From the NCBI GenBank assembly GCA_958450365.1, contig CAUEEP010000914.1, positions 1,254,501 to 1,318,500 on the forward strand: 64,000 bases of DNA. The letters are read 5' to 3'. Position numbers and translations under genes: made by a program. Of the stretch, positions 32,801-43,639 are shown piece by piece. This DNA comes from Mesorhabditis belari. Taxonomy: Eukaryota; Nematoda; Chromadorea; Rhabditida; Rhabditidae. The notes under the pieces were generated by a model, which searched no databases, was not told the DNA's origin, and saw nothing but the letters and a program-made list of their open reading frames with translations. Positions within the stretch are counted from its first letter, which is position 1. Each line of letters begins with the position of its first letter.

Positions 32801-35800
32801 GCATTCTATAACCCCACGTCTACCGTACCTCTCTTATTGCTGTGAATGGTAGGCCTTCTTGAAATTGCAACTTGATCTCTTTAAGTGCGACGAGTGCGCC
32901 GTCAAGTCTGAAAGCTCGTCTGAAAGCTTAAAAAAATCCTCTCTACTCACTTGGATTCACATTTGTACACTGTGGCATAGCTTCCCTCGCCCAATTTCTC
33001 GATTCTTGTGTACAAATCGTCGACATTTTGCTGTGGGATCTCCTGAAAGAAATCGTTGTGTCAATTTCTTTCAAAAATTACGTTACGTTCCTATTTGCAT
33101 CTAATTTGCGTCGCTTTTTCGTCTCATTCTCTCCCACAAATTTCTTTTTTTGTTAGTTTTTTTTCTGGAAAACGCTAAGACGCCGTAGACGCTGTAGACG
33201 GCTAAGAAAACGAAGATGGAATTAGGTTCGGTTTGGAGTTTCTAGATCTAGATCTAGTTCTAGTTCTAGTTCTAGTTCTAGTTCTAGTTCTAGGTCTAGC
33301 TCTAGTTCTAAGTCTAGCTCTAGTTCTAGGTCTACTTCTAGTTCTAGTTCTAGTTCTAGGTCTAGTTCAGCTTGACTTGAAGCTAACTTCTGGCCTAGTT
33401 AAACCAGATTTGGATTTGGCTTTGGTTGTAACATCATCTGGACATTACCTGGACATAAACCAGAACTCTCAATTCATCAATTCACAAGCCTACCTCAGCT
33501 TTCGGCAGCACAAGGGTGTTCGGGTCGAAATGCGCCGACCGAGGTCGTCTTCGTCTCAACTGAGTGAAATCGCCCACCTAAAAAGTGAAAGATTCAAAGA
33601 CATCTAGCTTCACTCATCCACTATCTACAAAAGTTCTTGCACTGTTTTTGGGCGCCCGTTTCAGTGATCCGATTTATATTTATCAAGATTCAGAAAAATC
33701 AAGGTCGTAGAGCTTCAAAAATGTTTTCACAGAAGGGAATCATATGCGTAGATTCCGAATTTCGACAAATCAGACCTCGCTGACACGTCAAATTTGGACT
33801 AAAAGTCAAAAACTGCGGAAAAGCGTTAAGTTGCGTAGTTTTTGCCTTTTAGCCCAAATTTGACGTGTCAGCGAGGTGTGATTTGTCGAAATTCGGAATC
33901 TACGCATACGATTCCCTTCCATGAAAACATTTTTGAAGCTCTACAGCCTTTCCTAAGGCCTTTTCCAGCAAAAAAAAAAGGTGCGCAAATGTCCAGGTGC
34001 GCAAAAAAAAGGTCGCATTTGTCCCACCCCCTTTTTTACTTGATTAATCGACGCTTTTGGTCGAATAGCTACGAGCAATCCTCTTTACACGTCGAGTAGT
34101 TTGAATATCTTTACATTTCAAAGGAATTTCCCACAAAATCAATTAAACAACTGAATATCTTTACATTTCAAGGGAATTTCCCCTAAAACGGCTAATATCT
34201 TTAAAAAGAGCCGTTAAAAAGAACATATCTAGATCTACAAACCGTTTGACTCGTCGGGCACATCACTCGACTCACAAGCATCGCTTCATTTTGGTGGGTC
34301 GAGCGCGAGCGGGAGGGCCTGAAAAAGGAATGGATATGTCAACGTGAGCAATGGATACGTCAACGTCAACGTCAACGTCAATGTCAACGTATTTCTATGA
34401 TTATCTATCCGAATCTGATACAAATCCATAATTCACCTGAATATCTGAAAGATATTCTTCACAGAGGCGTGCATCGAGGTCGAACTCGAAGCAGTGCCGC
34501 CTTGTGAGGGTGAGACAACGGCTGGATGCCACGAACGAGTCACATCATTCCACATCTCTGAAAAAAGGTTTTTCTTTTGTGCATGCGCTCCAGTGCGTTC
34601 CAGAAAGAAATATATTGTAGTCTGAAATGAGATCAGTCTATTTTAAAAGCCTATAGATGAAAGTAAGCGAATTTGGGTAATTGGTACTTGGATAATAACC
34701 AAATCAACACTCAAAAATCGTTCAGTACTGACGAAATGATGTGTAAAAGGTTTGCCTTTCCCTAAAAGAAACCCCCATTAAAAGCTTTGTGCAGCTCTGA
34801 AAGGGAAAAAAAACGGAAATGGAATCGCTTTTGGAGAAAAATGGAGGGGAGAGAATGGAATGGTGAAATCCGACAAGAAGAGTCAATTTTCGTCTCAAAA
34901 GAACCGATAAAATTGCTGGGAAATGAGGTGGGATGGGTTTTGTTTCAAAAAGCCAGAAGTTATGGCTAGTCAAGCTAGGGCAAAGTCAGGGCAAAGCCAG
35001 TTCAAAGCCAGATCATAAGCCATGCATATGGTTTGGTTTTTGGCTGACCTAGAGAATTTCGAGGCCAGGCAATGCTAGGCTAGACCAGGCAATGCTAGGC
35101 TAGGCAATGCTAGGTCAGGCAATGCTAGGCCAGGCAATAAGCCAAGGCCATAAAGCCCAAAGCCATAAAGCCTCGAGCTATTAACTGAATATCTTTCTTG
35201 TCTCATTCTCAATGCTGAAGAAGAGCTCAAGGAATTGTTGGCAACGTATCGATCACGGAAATCACTCATCAAGCTTCTGGTTGTTTAAATTTGTTGCGAA
35301 TTTTGTTGTAAAGTTGTTAAGTTGTTGTTAAGTGAATAAAACAAATTACTCAAAGAAAACATTTAAAAAAAAACAGTAGCTTGTGATTTTAACATACTAG
35401 AAAGGCAAAAGTCAAGAAAAAAGTTAAATATAGCTTATCAAAAGCCATAGCTAGCTAGGCCATATTGATTGATGGCTTGGATTTGGTTTGGCTTTGGCCT
35501 AGCCTGGCTTTGGTCTGGCTTGACTTTGGTTTGACTTGGCTTTGGTTTGGCTTGGCTTTGGCCTAGCTTGGCTTTGGTTTGACTTGGCTTTGGCCTAGCT
35601 TGGCTTGGCCTCAAACAGTTTAAGAACAGTCCTGTTTGAGAAGAAAGATATCGACTCCTGTTTCTAGCTAGTAGGGAATTATCTGGTATACTATGAAGCT
35701 AGACTGCCCCTAGCTTTGTCTTGGGTAACTTGAGCTGAAGTGCCAGGTTGGGCAAGGATCAGCTTTAGGGCCAAGATTGGGATAACTGAGGGTTCAGGCA

Positions 35801-38800
35801 ATTCTAGGATTCTAGCAATCTAGGATTCGAGCAATCTAGGATTCTAGCAAACTAGGATTCTAGGATTCTAGCAATTCTAGCAATTCTAGGATTCCAGGGA
35901 AACCTGGTAATTCTAGGATTCGATCATATAAATATTCAGCAATGGGTAATCGAAAGCGGGCTACAGCAGGCCAGGGCTGTAGGCCAGGGCTACAGTAGGT
36001 CAGGGCTGTAGGTGAGGGATTAGGGTAGACTTAGAAGTACAGTATCTCTCTGCTGACCATTAGCCGTTGAAGGGGGCGAGTCGTAGAGGCTTTGCTTGGT
36101 GGAACCATTGTGCGATGAGGACGAGTGATGATCACCAACCAAGGCGCTGTTCTCCTAAAGAGAACAATTTTGATATTTAACTCTAATATAAACAATCGTA
36201 AACCTTTCTACTTAATTTCTACAAATCTTTTCGAAACTTACAATAATCTGCGACTGTTTCCGTTTCTCTTTCCCTTTACGCCCACGTCGAAGTGAGAAGA
36301 GACCATTCTAAAGATAAATGTAAACTAAAACATATGCAAATTCAGTTTTTAAATTTATTTACCCTCAAGACGGCTAGTAGATGAAAATTGAGTTGAAATT
36401 TCAATTTTGGTTGATCGATGCTCATTGAAATACAGTTCTATGCTGTAGTTCTAGCTGGGTATTGAAATCAAAAGAATTTCCAAAAAAAATAAGTAATGCT
36501 GGAGTGCACAGAATCAAAATAATTAAGAATTTTATAAATTGAGAGCTTTTAAAAGTGGTTGAAAGTCGTTAAAATGACTTCACTTAAAAATTCGCTCTTT
36601 TAACCAAGAAACTTTTCGTAAAAAGTAGCTAAAAATAAATGCTGGATGGCACAGAGAAGGGAAAAGTTGGGGAAAAGTTGACTGGGGACAGTTGAAAGGG
36701 GTGGAGGGGAGGCCGAGGGGTACTAAAGGTGAGTACTTAGACTTACGAACTGGGGGTCTCTTATGAGTAGTTTTCTCGAAAAAACCTTGTGTTGTGCCCT
36801 CCAGGAAAGCCAAAAAGAAAGTTTCCTAGTCTTTTTGGCGTTTTCCCAGGCAAAAAACTCAACGATCTCAGTTCATCGAGCTAAACGGTTTAAAGAGCTG
36901 TTTTTCAAGGAAATTCTTAGCTTTTTTTTCCATTCTGGAAGTCAGAAAACATTATTTTTTAGTCATTTTTTATGAAATCTTAAAAACAAGATCTTTCATT
37001 TATAGCGCAGTGGATAGAACGGTTGTCTACAAAACGATCAACCATGGTAAGGGCTGGGTTCGAGTCCCGCAAGTGGGAAAACCACAAAAAATGGTTTTTA
37101 TTTTAATGGAAAATGTTGAAAGTGGATAATCAATGATTGGGAATTGAGTAGAATTGGAAAAATGAGAAAAGGGGTTTTAAAAGAGTCGCTAAAAGAGCCG
37201 AGTGATCGAATGAGGCCATTTGGCGGGTTTTTTTTGGTTAAAAGTCACAAAAGAGAAGGCAATCGGTGAAGATTTACGATTATTTTGAGGGAAATGATGA
37301 GCAAGACATTGATGGGAGCATTGAAGGTTGGATGGAAAGGAGTTGGTTGAAGAGGAGGCTGAAGGGGAGGCTGAAGGGGAGGCTGAAGCTCAAGAGAAAG
37401 CTCAAGAGAAAGCTGAAGAGAAAGCTGAAGAGAAGCTGAAGAGAAAGCTGAAGAGAAGCTCAAGACAAAGCTGAAGAGAAGCTCAAGACAAAGCTGAAGA
37501 GAAGCTCAAGACAAAGCTCAAGAGAAGCTCAAGACAAAGCTGAAGAGAAGCTCAAGACAAAGCTCAAGAGAAGGCTCAAGACAAAGCTCAAGAGAAGGCT
37601 CAAGACATAACTCTAATCGTCAAGTCATGTCAGCGTCACTTTAAAGCAACAAATCATAAGATTGGAAAGGGAAAAAGATTGCAATTTGTTAAACTTATGG
37701 ACTAAGGTAGGTTTATCTGAAAGTTAGTGTCGATCTAAGACAATCCAAGTCAAAAATGAGTTCACTGGGTCATGTGATATCCAGAATGGCCTGGGATTTG
37801 GTTTGGCCTCGATAGGATCGGTTTGGCCTTGGATCTGACTTTGATACGGGTCTGGCCCTGGATTACTACTCGTGCCTTGTGTCTGGGATCGGTTGGAGCA
37901 TCACTGCTCCTGACTTTAAAGCTTCTAATGTAACCCTACCGTAATCTTACGTCTACCGTAAGGCTTTAAAGCATCTACCGTAACCCTACGTCTACCGTAA
38001 GGCTTCTAAGCGTCTACCAGTGTCTTTTAAGTGACGTTAAAGCGTCTACCGTACCCTACCGTAACCCTACGTCTACCGTAAGACTTTAAAGCATCTACCG
38101 TAACCTGTGAGCCAATTGTATGTTACAGTAACCCGTGAGGACATCATTTTAAAGCGTCTACCATATCCCGTGGGTGATCGTATGCTACAGTAACCTGTAA
38201 AGTTGATATTTATCGTACCCTAGCATCGTGAAGTACATCAAGAGTGGAAAAAGGGATCTCTTGGCCTCTGGGAAGATCAGGGTCGGTTCCTGGGCCAGGT
38301 TAGTATGACAGTAACCAAAGTACTTCCAGTACTTCAAGTAAAGAAATGAATGGTAAAGAATTTGGGACCGAGGGGGAATTGAACCAAGACTTTCTGCTTA
38401 CCGGGCAGATGCTCTACAGCTCTGCTCTACAGCTCTGCTCTACAACTCTGCTCTACAGCTCTGCTCTACAACTCTGCTCTCCAGCTCTGCTCTACAACTC
38501 TGCTCTACAGCTCTGCTCTACAACTCTGCTCTACAGCTCTGCTCTACAGCTTTGCTCTACAGCTCTGCTCTACAGCTCTGCTCTACAGCTCTCGGCTCGT
38601 TTATTACCCAAGAAGAAATAGGGAAGACAAGGAAGAAGAAAGAAGGAAGGAAGGAGAAAGGAAGGACGAAGAAAGGAAGGACGAAGAAAGGAAAGAAAGA
38701 AGGAAGGAAGGAAGAAGAAAGAAAGGAAGAAAGAGAGGACTACAGTAATCCAGGTTATGCTCTTGTGACAGACATATGCTAATTTTTAGAACCTTCTCAC

Positions 38801-40031
38801 CTTTTTCCCGGGTGGACTCTCGCTTTGTTTCTTCGTTCTCACAAATCGTCGATCGATCGTTGACGGGGAAACGGTGAGCCGACTTTGAGCGAGATTCTCT
38901 TGCGACACATTCACTCGATGTAGATTCTCCGAGCTTTTTGAGGTTCTAAAAAATTCGAGATATTTATGTCATAGCCGTTTACGCTCTGCTCTACAGCTCG
39001 TTTGTCGTAGTCGTTTACGAAATTTAGCCACTAACGAATGAGGGTATTCCCGGGCATCCAATCAAAAAGTCATCAACATAAAAATGCTCATAATACATAT
39101 ATTTTATAATAAATTTTTGAAATTAGCTTATTTGGTTGAGTAGAAAATTTTTTATAGCCATTTTTGAACCTAAACTTTGGGGGCTGAGAAAAAATTTTCT
39201 ACTAAGCCAAAAAACTTGCTTTATAGCTCATTTTGTAGCCAATTTGATGTAATTTCTTAAAGTAAAGCTACATTAAACATTTGTTTTTCAAAGCTAGAAC
39301 AAAGAGGGCGAGGAACGACTTCAGTTGAACTCGGTCGCTGTTTTCACATTTGAGAATTGCCCTCTTTCTCCTACTTTCAACGAAAAATTGTTTTAGATGG
39401 CTTTACTATAAGAAACTACATCAAATTGGCTACAAAATGAGCTATTAGGCAAGTTTTTTGGTTTAGTAGAAAATTTTTTATAGCCATTTTTGAACCGAAA
39501 CTTTGGAGGCTGAGAAAAAAATTTCTACTCAACCAAAAAACTTGCTTTATAGCTCATTTTGTAGCCAATTTGATGTAGATTCTTAAAGTAAAGCCATCAA
39601 AAACAATTTGGAAGTAGAAGAAAGAGGGCGAGGAATAAATTCAGGGCAATTTTCTGTGAAAACAGCGACCGAAGACCGAAGTCGAAGTCAACTGAAGTCG
39701 TTCCTCTTTCTCCTACTTTCAACGAAAAATTGTTTTAGATGGCTTTACTTTAAGAATCTACATCAAATTGGCTACAAAATGAGCTATAAAGCAAGTTTTT
39801 TGGCTGAGTAGAAAATTTTTTATGTTGCCCGGAAAATTTTTGATTCGATGCCCGGAAATACCCTCATTTGTTAGCGGCTGAATTTAACGGCTGAATTAAA
39901 CGGTTACGATACATATACAGCTACAGCTTTCTATATTTATAACCAAAAAAAGAAAAACAACTCCAAAACTCTCACCTAACCACAGAAAAATGCGAATTGT
40001 GCAAAACAGAAAGTGAACAAGAGGGACGCAT
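29821..40031 (-). CDS. CDK14: PFTAIRE-type cyclin-dependent kinase (CDK14/15, Eip63E-like)
   Basis: Ser/Thr kinase that in animals pairs with cyclin Y at the plasma membrane. Likely start ATG 40031 ([18 protein letters not shown]), joined in phase to an exon at 38797-38946 ([20 protein letters not shown]). More N-terminal exons lie at about 36240-36308, 36060-36158, 34441-34561 and 34236-34318, with [20 protein letters not shown] near 33490-33579. The kinase domain starts at 33043 with [20 protein letters not shown] (Gly loop), then [20 protein letters not shown] and RE. The PFTAIRE helix is literal and places the gene in CDK14/15, not PCTAIRE. Next come [15 protein letters not shown] (32276-32373), [45 protein letters not shown] (31530-31703) and [20 protein letters not shown] (about 30760-30893). 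The C-lobe ends with [23 protein letters not shown] (exons 30349-30408 and 29821-29958); TAA at 29821. Catalytic Lys, HRD and DFG are intact. Introns are bloated by tandem arrays. Confidence 0.88.
30214..30278. repeat. Tandem repeat, unit GAGCTCTAGGC
   Basis: About six copies of an 11-base unit containing the SacI-like palindrome GAGCTC, in an intron between the last two kinase exons. Confidence 0.7.
31160..31300. repeat. Tandem repeat, unit about 33 bases
   Basis: Three full copies and part of a fourth of AAGCAAGTTGTCACAAGGAA followed by TGGAATGGACC. Kinase intron. It is followed by a short (GGACTACT)n stretch near 31410-31445. Confidence 0.7.
31956..32098. repeat. 17-bp tandem array beginning next to a kinase splice donor
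   Basis: Eight or nine nearly perfect copies of AGTCCAGCTTGGATAAG. In gene sense the intron starts GTGGGAGCTGAACTCTTATC right after the exon ending at HRD's Arg codon, and the array begins within about 12 bases of that donor, with the first unit already degenerate. Confidence 0.85.
32385..32515. repeat. Degenerate tandem repeat, GAATGGATAGTACT family
   Basis: Irregular copies of GAATGGATAGTACTGA and GGATGGATA, next to the 5' boundary of the exon at 32276-32373. Confidence 0.6.
33240..33366. repeat. TTCTAG hexamer tandem array
   Basis: About 20 copies of TTCTAG with CTCTAG and GTCTAG variants, in an intron of the kinase gene. The translated Leu-Val or Leu-Gly repeat in one frame has no coding support. 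Confidence 0.8.
33690..34022. mobile_element. Palindromic hairpin element plus shared GCGCAAAAAAAGG end
   Basis: Two arms of about 130 bases (33690-33825 and 33835-33955) are near-perfect complements, sharing TTTGACGTGTCAGCGAGG, TTTGTCGAAATTCGGAATCT and ACGCATANGATTCCCTTC. Right of them (33980-34022) lies the same GTGCGCAAA..GGTCGCATTTGT sequence that ends the 26290-26562 element. Kinase intron; no coding capacity. Confidence 0.75.
35050..35160. repeat. Degenerate tandem repeat, AGGCAATGCT family
   Basis: About six copies of GCTAGGC(C)AGGCAAT in a kinase intron. A related Thr/Leu-like GGCTTGGCTTTGG array lies at 35475-35610 and an ATTCTAGGATTCTAGCA array at 35795-35925. Confidence 0.6.
36994..37078 (+). 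tRNA. tRNA-like sequence, degenerate
   Basis: Shows the internal promoter blocks of a tRNA gene: an A-box-like TAGCGCAGTGGATAGAAC and a B box GGTTCGAGTCCCGC. The anticodon stem GGTTG/CAACC pairs, but its loop is 13 bases. The D stem and acceptor stem pair poorly. More likely a pseudogene or a tRNA-derived repeat than a working tRNA. It lies in a kinase intron, opposite to the gene. Confidence 0.4.
37368..37612. repeat. Tandem array of GAAGAGAAGCTCAAGACAAA units
   Basis: Nested 9- to 23-base units (CTGAAGAGAAG, CTCAAGACAAAG) repeated over 240 bases, preceded by three GGAGGCTGAAG units. Purine-rich on the plus strand, in a kinase intron. Confidence 0.8.
37915..38185. repeat. Degenerate repeats of GTCTACCGTAACCCTAC
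   Basis: Six or more copies of a unit containing CTACCGTAACCCTACGTCTA and TTTAAAGC. Kinase intron. Confidence 0.7.
38358..38412 (-). pseudogene. 3' half of a tRNA-like gene, merging into a tandem array
   Basis: On the minus strand GTAGAGCA (D-arm 3' side) is followed by TCTGC-CCGGTAA-GCAGA, a perfect five-pair anticodon stem with a seven-base loop. A T-arm-like GGTTCAATTCC follows and then CGGTCCCA, which looks like the 3' acceptor strand plus discriminator. The 5' half of the tRNA is absent; its place is taken by the array at 38405-38590. Position 33 is C rather than T, so no anticodon is claimed. Confidence 0.5.
38405..38592. repeat. 13-bp tandem array GCTCTACAGCTCT
   Basis: About 14 copies, with CTACAACTCTG variants. 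The unit contains GCTCTAC, the complement of the tRNA D-arm segment GTAGAGC that adjoins it. It is followed directly (38600-38735) by a GAAGGAAG-type purine tract. Confidence 0.85.
39028..39878. mobile_element. 850-bp inverted-repeat element in the first kinase intron
   Basis: The ends are inverted repeats: CTAACGAATGAGGGTATTCC then CGGGCATC at the left, and GATGCCCGGAAATACCCTCA then TTTGTTAG at the right. The interior has several copies, in both orientations, of AGCTCATTTTGTAGCCAATT, GAGTAGAAAATTTTTTATAG and AAAGAGGGCGAGGAA, so it is itself a set of nested palindromes. No transposase frame is recognised. Confidence 0.75.
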
Positions 40032-41085
40032 TCGACGATTCTCTTCAAAACCCAACCATATTCCTAAAATTTCACTTTCAAATTTGAATCTCTTTAAATA
40101 AACCGATGTGCTGCGTGAGTTTTCCCCACATTCCGATTTCTCACTCGGGCGCTTGATGAGAAAATCAAATTTGGCTCCTTTCCACTCTCCCTTTCCACCT
40201 TTGATTCAAAGATTCGACTAGAAAATGCATTCTGGAGTGCACGAGAGAGAATGATATCAAAAAAAATTGAAAAAAATCAAAAATCAAAAATTAACCAGTC
40301 AAGAATTACGGTAATAAGGACACATTATAGATTTCAGAAAAATTACGCAATTTTCACGTCAATTTTACGTCATTGCGTGTCCTGTGTTCCAGGATTAGTA
40401 AAAACAATGTAAGATTGAGAAAATAGGAGAAGAAAAAGCTAGTAATCGTTGTCAAAAAAAGCAGCAACATGAGAATGGAGGATTTTCGAGGGGTTCTTGG
40501 GGTAATTTATGTGCTCTCAACGGGTGGAATGCATTCGATGGACGTCAGATTAAATGTGAAAGAGAGCAAGAAACCTCAACAAATGTTTTTTTTTCTTTTT
40601 CTTTTTGTCGAGGAGGCTGAGTGGAGGGAAGACCCGTGTTGTTACAACCACTTTTCACTTTTCCGCCAAAGTATCGCTCGAACGTCACTCTGTGCACTCC
40701 AGATGGCAGAAATTCGGCAGAAAAAAAGGAGGAATTCTTTCAAAAATTGATCAAAAAGTGATTAATTTCAAAAATTTCGATGACAAGGCGTTTTTCGATG
40801 CTTTTGCTATCAGCAAAATGAAATCTGCGTAATTTTTTGGGCAATCTGGTGCGCACAGAAAATGAAAACACTTTTCGGGATCGCTTTTTGTGAGTCAATA
40901 GGAATTGTTGGTGTCAGAAAAAGGGCTGGGGGAAATTTATGCAAATCAAAGCAATAATCAGAGTTTATTTTGATGAAAATGTTTTATCTGGAGGTCACAA
41001 AAGATGTTTAGATAGTCATTTTATGTAATTTATGATAAATAGAAAAAAAATGACATATAAGATATAGAAACTACGCGGCTGTACT
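40032..41085. other. 5' flank of the kinase gene, no gene seen
   Basis: Probably contains the kinase promoter. Small frames near 40469-40832 have no domain. A motif close to CTGGAGTGCAC occurs at about 40225 and inverted at about 40692. Confidence 0.4.
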
Positions 41086-41636
41086 ATGACACCCGTACTA
41101 GAACGTACTATAATGTACTATAATGTACGATAATGTACTAGAACGTACTAGAGCGTACTATAATGTACTAGAACGTACTAGGATGTACTAGAGCGTACTA
41201 GAACGTACTAGGATATACTGTAATGTACGATAATGTACTAGAACGTACTAGAGCGTACTATAATGTACTAGAACGTACTATAACGTACTAGAACGTACTA
41301 GAACGTACTATAACGTACTAGAACGTACTAGGATGTACTAGAACGTACTAGAATGTACTAGAACGTACTAGAACGTACTAGGATGTACTAGAACGTACTA
41401 GAACGTACTAGAACGTACTAGAACGTACTAGAACGTACTAGAACGTACTAGAACGTACTAGAACGTACTAGAACGTACTAGGATGTACTAGAACGTACTA
41501 GAACGTACTAGGATGTACTATAATGTACGATAATGTACTAGAACGTACTAGAGCGTACTATAACGTACTAGAACGTACTAGGATGTACTAGAACGTACTA
41601 GAACGTACTAGAACGTACTAGAACGTACTAAAGTAC
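41086..41636. repeat. Perfect decamer satellite GAACGTACTA, about 55 copies
   Basis: An uninterrupted run of 10-base units, GAACGTACTA with GGATGTACTA, GAGCGTACTA, TAATGTACTA and TAACGTACTA variants. Every unit keeps the palindrome GTAC in register, giving a GTAC every 10 bases for 550 bases. A variant block (TAATGTACGATAATGTAC) occurs three times, so larger segments have been copied. Confidence 0.95.
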
Positions 41637-41639
41637 TTA

Positions 41640-42403
41640 AGAAAGTGGCAAGGAAGTGAATTTTTGAGCCTTTTAAAAGAAAGCGAGGGTAGGGACAGTG
41701 AAAAACATTGAAAAGTGAAATTCGAAACGATTTTCCGATCGGTCCTGATTTTTTTTCCAGGACTGGCACGTGATATCGTCTAAAAATAAGAAAACTTTGA
41801 GAATTTTTGAGAAAAATGGGAATCCTGGAATGCACGGAAGCTAATGAAAACGAGAAATCTGATAGAAATTTGAATTTTTCAAAGTTGGGGGTCAAGAATT
41901 GAGATCCCTGGGAAAAAGCTGGCTAAAATTTTAATTAGATAATTTTAAAGAAGATATTTGTGAGTTCTGGAGAGCACATGATGTAATCTAAAGAAAGCTA
42001 AACAATTTTAGTCAAGTTGAGGCTTTAGTTGAGGAGTCAGTCTAGACCCACAGTAGATATGCTAAAATGAAAAACTCTTTAATTAAAGCTGATAGATCTT
42101 TAGTGTGACTCCCAGGATGAGCATTTAGCAAGAAAAAAACGAGGCTTTCTTTGCGGGGGAGGCCGTAAAAATGAATGGCAATGTCTCTAGACCCTAGGCT
42201 GGACCCTGGACCCCCCTTTCAAGCCCTTTCAAATAGAGCCCAACATGGAATGCATGGGCTTTTTGCTGGGCAATCCCCTTACTGGAAAAAGAGATGGATC
42301 CATCGCATACACACACAAATGTGAAGTGACATAGAGGAGAAGGGGTGCAGGGATGAAGAATGGCCCACCCTACCCCGCTGGACACCCCATTTTGATCCCC
42401 TTT
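41640..42403. other. Intergenic, no gene seen
   Basis: No domain-bearing frame. Contains further loose copies of the CTGGARWGCAC motif (about 41826 and 41958). Confidence 0.4.
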
Positions 42404-43590
42404 TCGATGAAAACGGCTACTATGGAGAGCATGCTAGAGTTCTGATTTGTAAAAACAAAGAAAAGTAAGGAAATCGAGCAGTTGGTTTTTTGAAAATGAG
42501 ACTACTGTAAAATATCCAATCTTAAAGCCAGGATTTTAAATCTTTCGATAAAAACGGCTATTATGGAAGGCATGTTAGAATTCTGATTTATGAAAACTAA
42601 GAAAAGTAAGAAAATCGAGCAGTTGGTTTTTGAAAATGAGACTGCTGTAAAATATCCAATCTTAAAGCTAGGATTTTAAATCTTTTGTTAAAAACAGCTA
42701 GTATGGAGAGCATGCTAGAGTTCTGATTTGTAAAAACAAAGAAAAGTAAGGAAATCGAGCAGTTGGTTTTTTGAAAATGAGACTACTGTAAAATAATTCA
42801 TTCTAAAGCCAGGATTTTAAATCTTTCGATAAAAACGGCTATTATGGAAGGCATGTTAGAATTCTGATTTGTAAAAACTAAGAAAAGTAAGAAAATCGAG
42901 CAGTTGGTTTTTGAAAATGAGACTGCTGTAAAATATCCAATCTTAAAGCTAGGATTTTAAATCTTTTGACAAAAAGCTTCGATCTGGAAGTCACAAAAGC
43001 TGAATCGAAAGCCAAAATGATGAGAAGCTGGATAATTTGTGGGGTCTGTGGGGAGCTGGGCATGGAGGCAATTGTGGCCTCATTTCGAGGGCCCATTTCG
43101 AATCGACAACAACTGGAATTGGTCTTTTTTCAGGGCTCGTTGAAGTTTTTAGTGCTCAAGAGTCAATAACTTAAAGCTAACCCTGAAGCAAGTACTGTAG
43201 TCAGTAGTTTTAGCTAAAGCTAGCTTGTAAATGTCAACAGCAGCTAAAAGCAAGCCGAATCTCTCGAAAATCAACTCCTTCGCTTACTCCAACGATGAAA
43301 ACAGCTACTATGGAGGGCAGGCTAGAGTTCTGATTTATGAAAACTAGAAAAAGTGTGAAAATCGAGCAGTTGGTTTTTTGAAAATGAGACTAGTGTAAAA
43401 TAATTCATTCTAAAGCTAGGATTTTAAATCTTTTGATAAAAACGGCTATTATGGAAGGCATGTTAGAATTCTGATTTATAAAAACTAAGAAAAGTATGAA
43501 AATCGAGCAGTTGGTTTTTTGAAAATAAGACTAGTGTAAAATAATCTAATCTAAAGCCAGGATTTAAAATCTTTCAATGAAAAGCTTCGA
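42404..43590. repeat. About 143-bp tandem repeat family in two blocks
   Basis: Four head-to-tail units fill 42404-42965 and two more fill 43290-43575. Each reads AAAACGGCTAYTATGGARRG, CATGYTAGARTTCTGATTTR, AAATCGAGCAGTTGGTTTTT, GACTACTGTAAAATA, then AAGCCAGGATTTTAAATCTT. Each block is followed by AAAGCTTCGATCTGGAAGTC and TGAATCGAAAGCCAAAATG, so the block plus its downstream flank was duplicated as one piece. Confidence 0.85.
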
Positions 43591-43639
43591 TCTGGAAGTC
43601 ACGAAAGTCACGAAAGCTGAATCGAAAGCCAAAATGTTG

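Noticed and set aside
33233..33607. Leu/Val-rich protein over the TTCTAG array
   Set aside because: Product of a hexamer repeat inside a kinase intron.
37245..37463. Leu/Ser/Gln-rich secreted-looking protein
   Set aside because: Reading frame through a simple purine-rich tandem array.
41086..41636. CRISPR-like array
   Set aside because: Contiguous 10-bp units with no spacers in a eukaryotic genome; it is a satellite.
41608..41895. Minus-strand frame past the decamer array
   Set aside because: Low-complexity composition and no acceptor, donor or domain.
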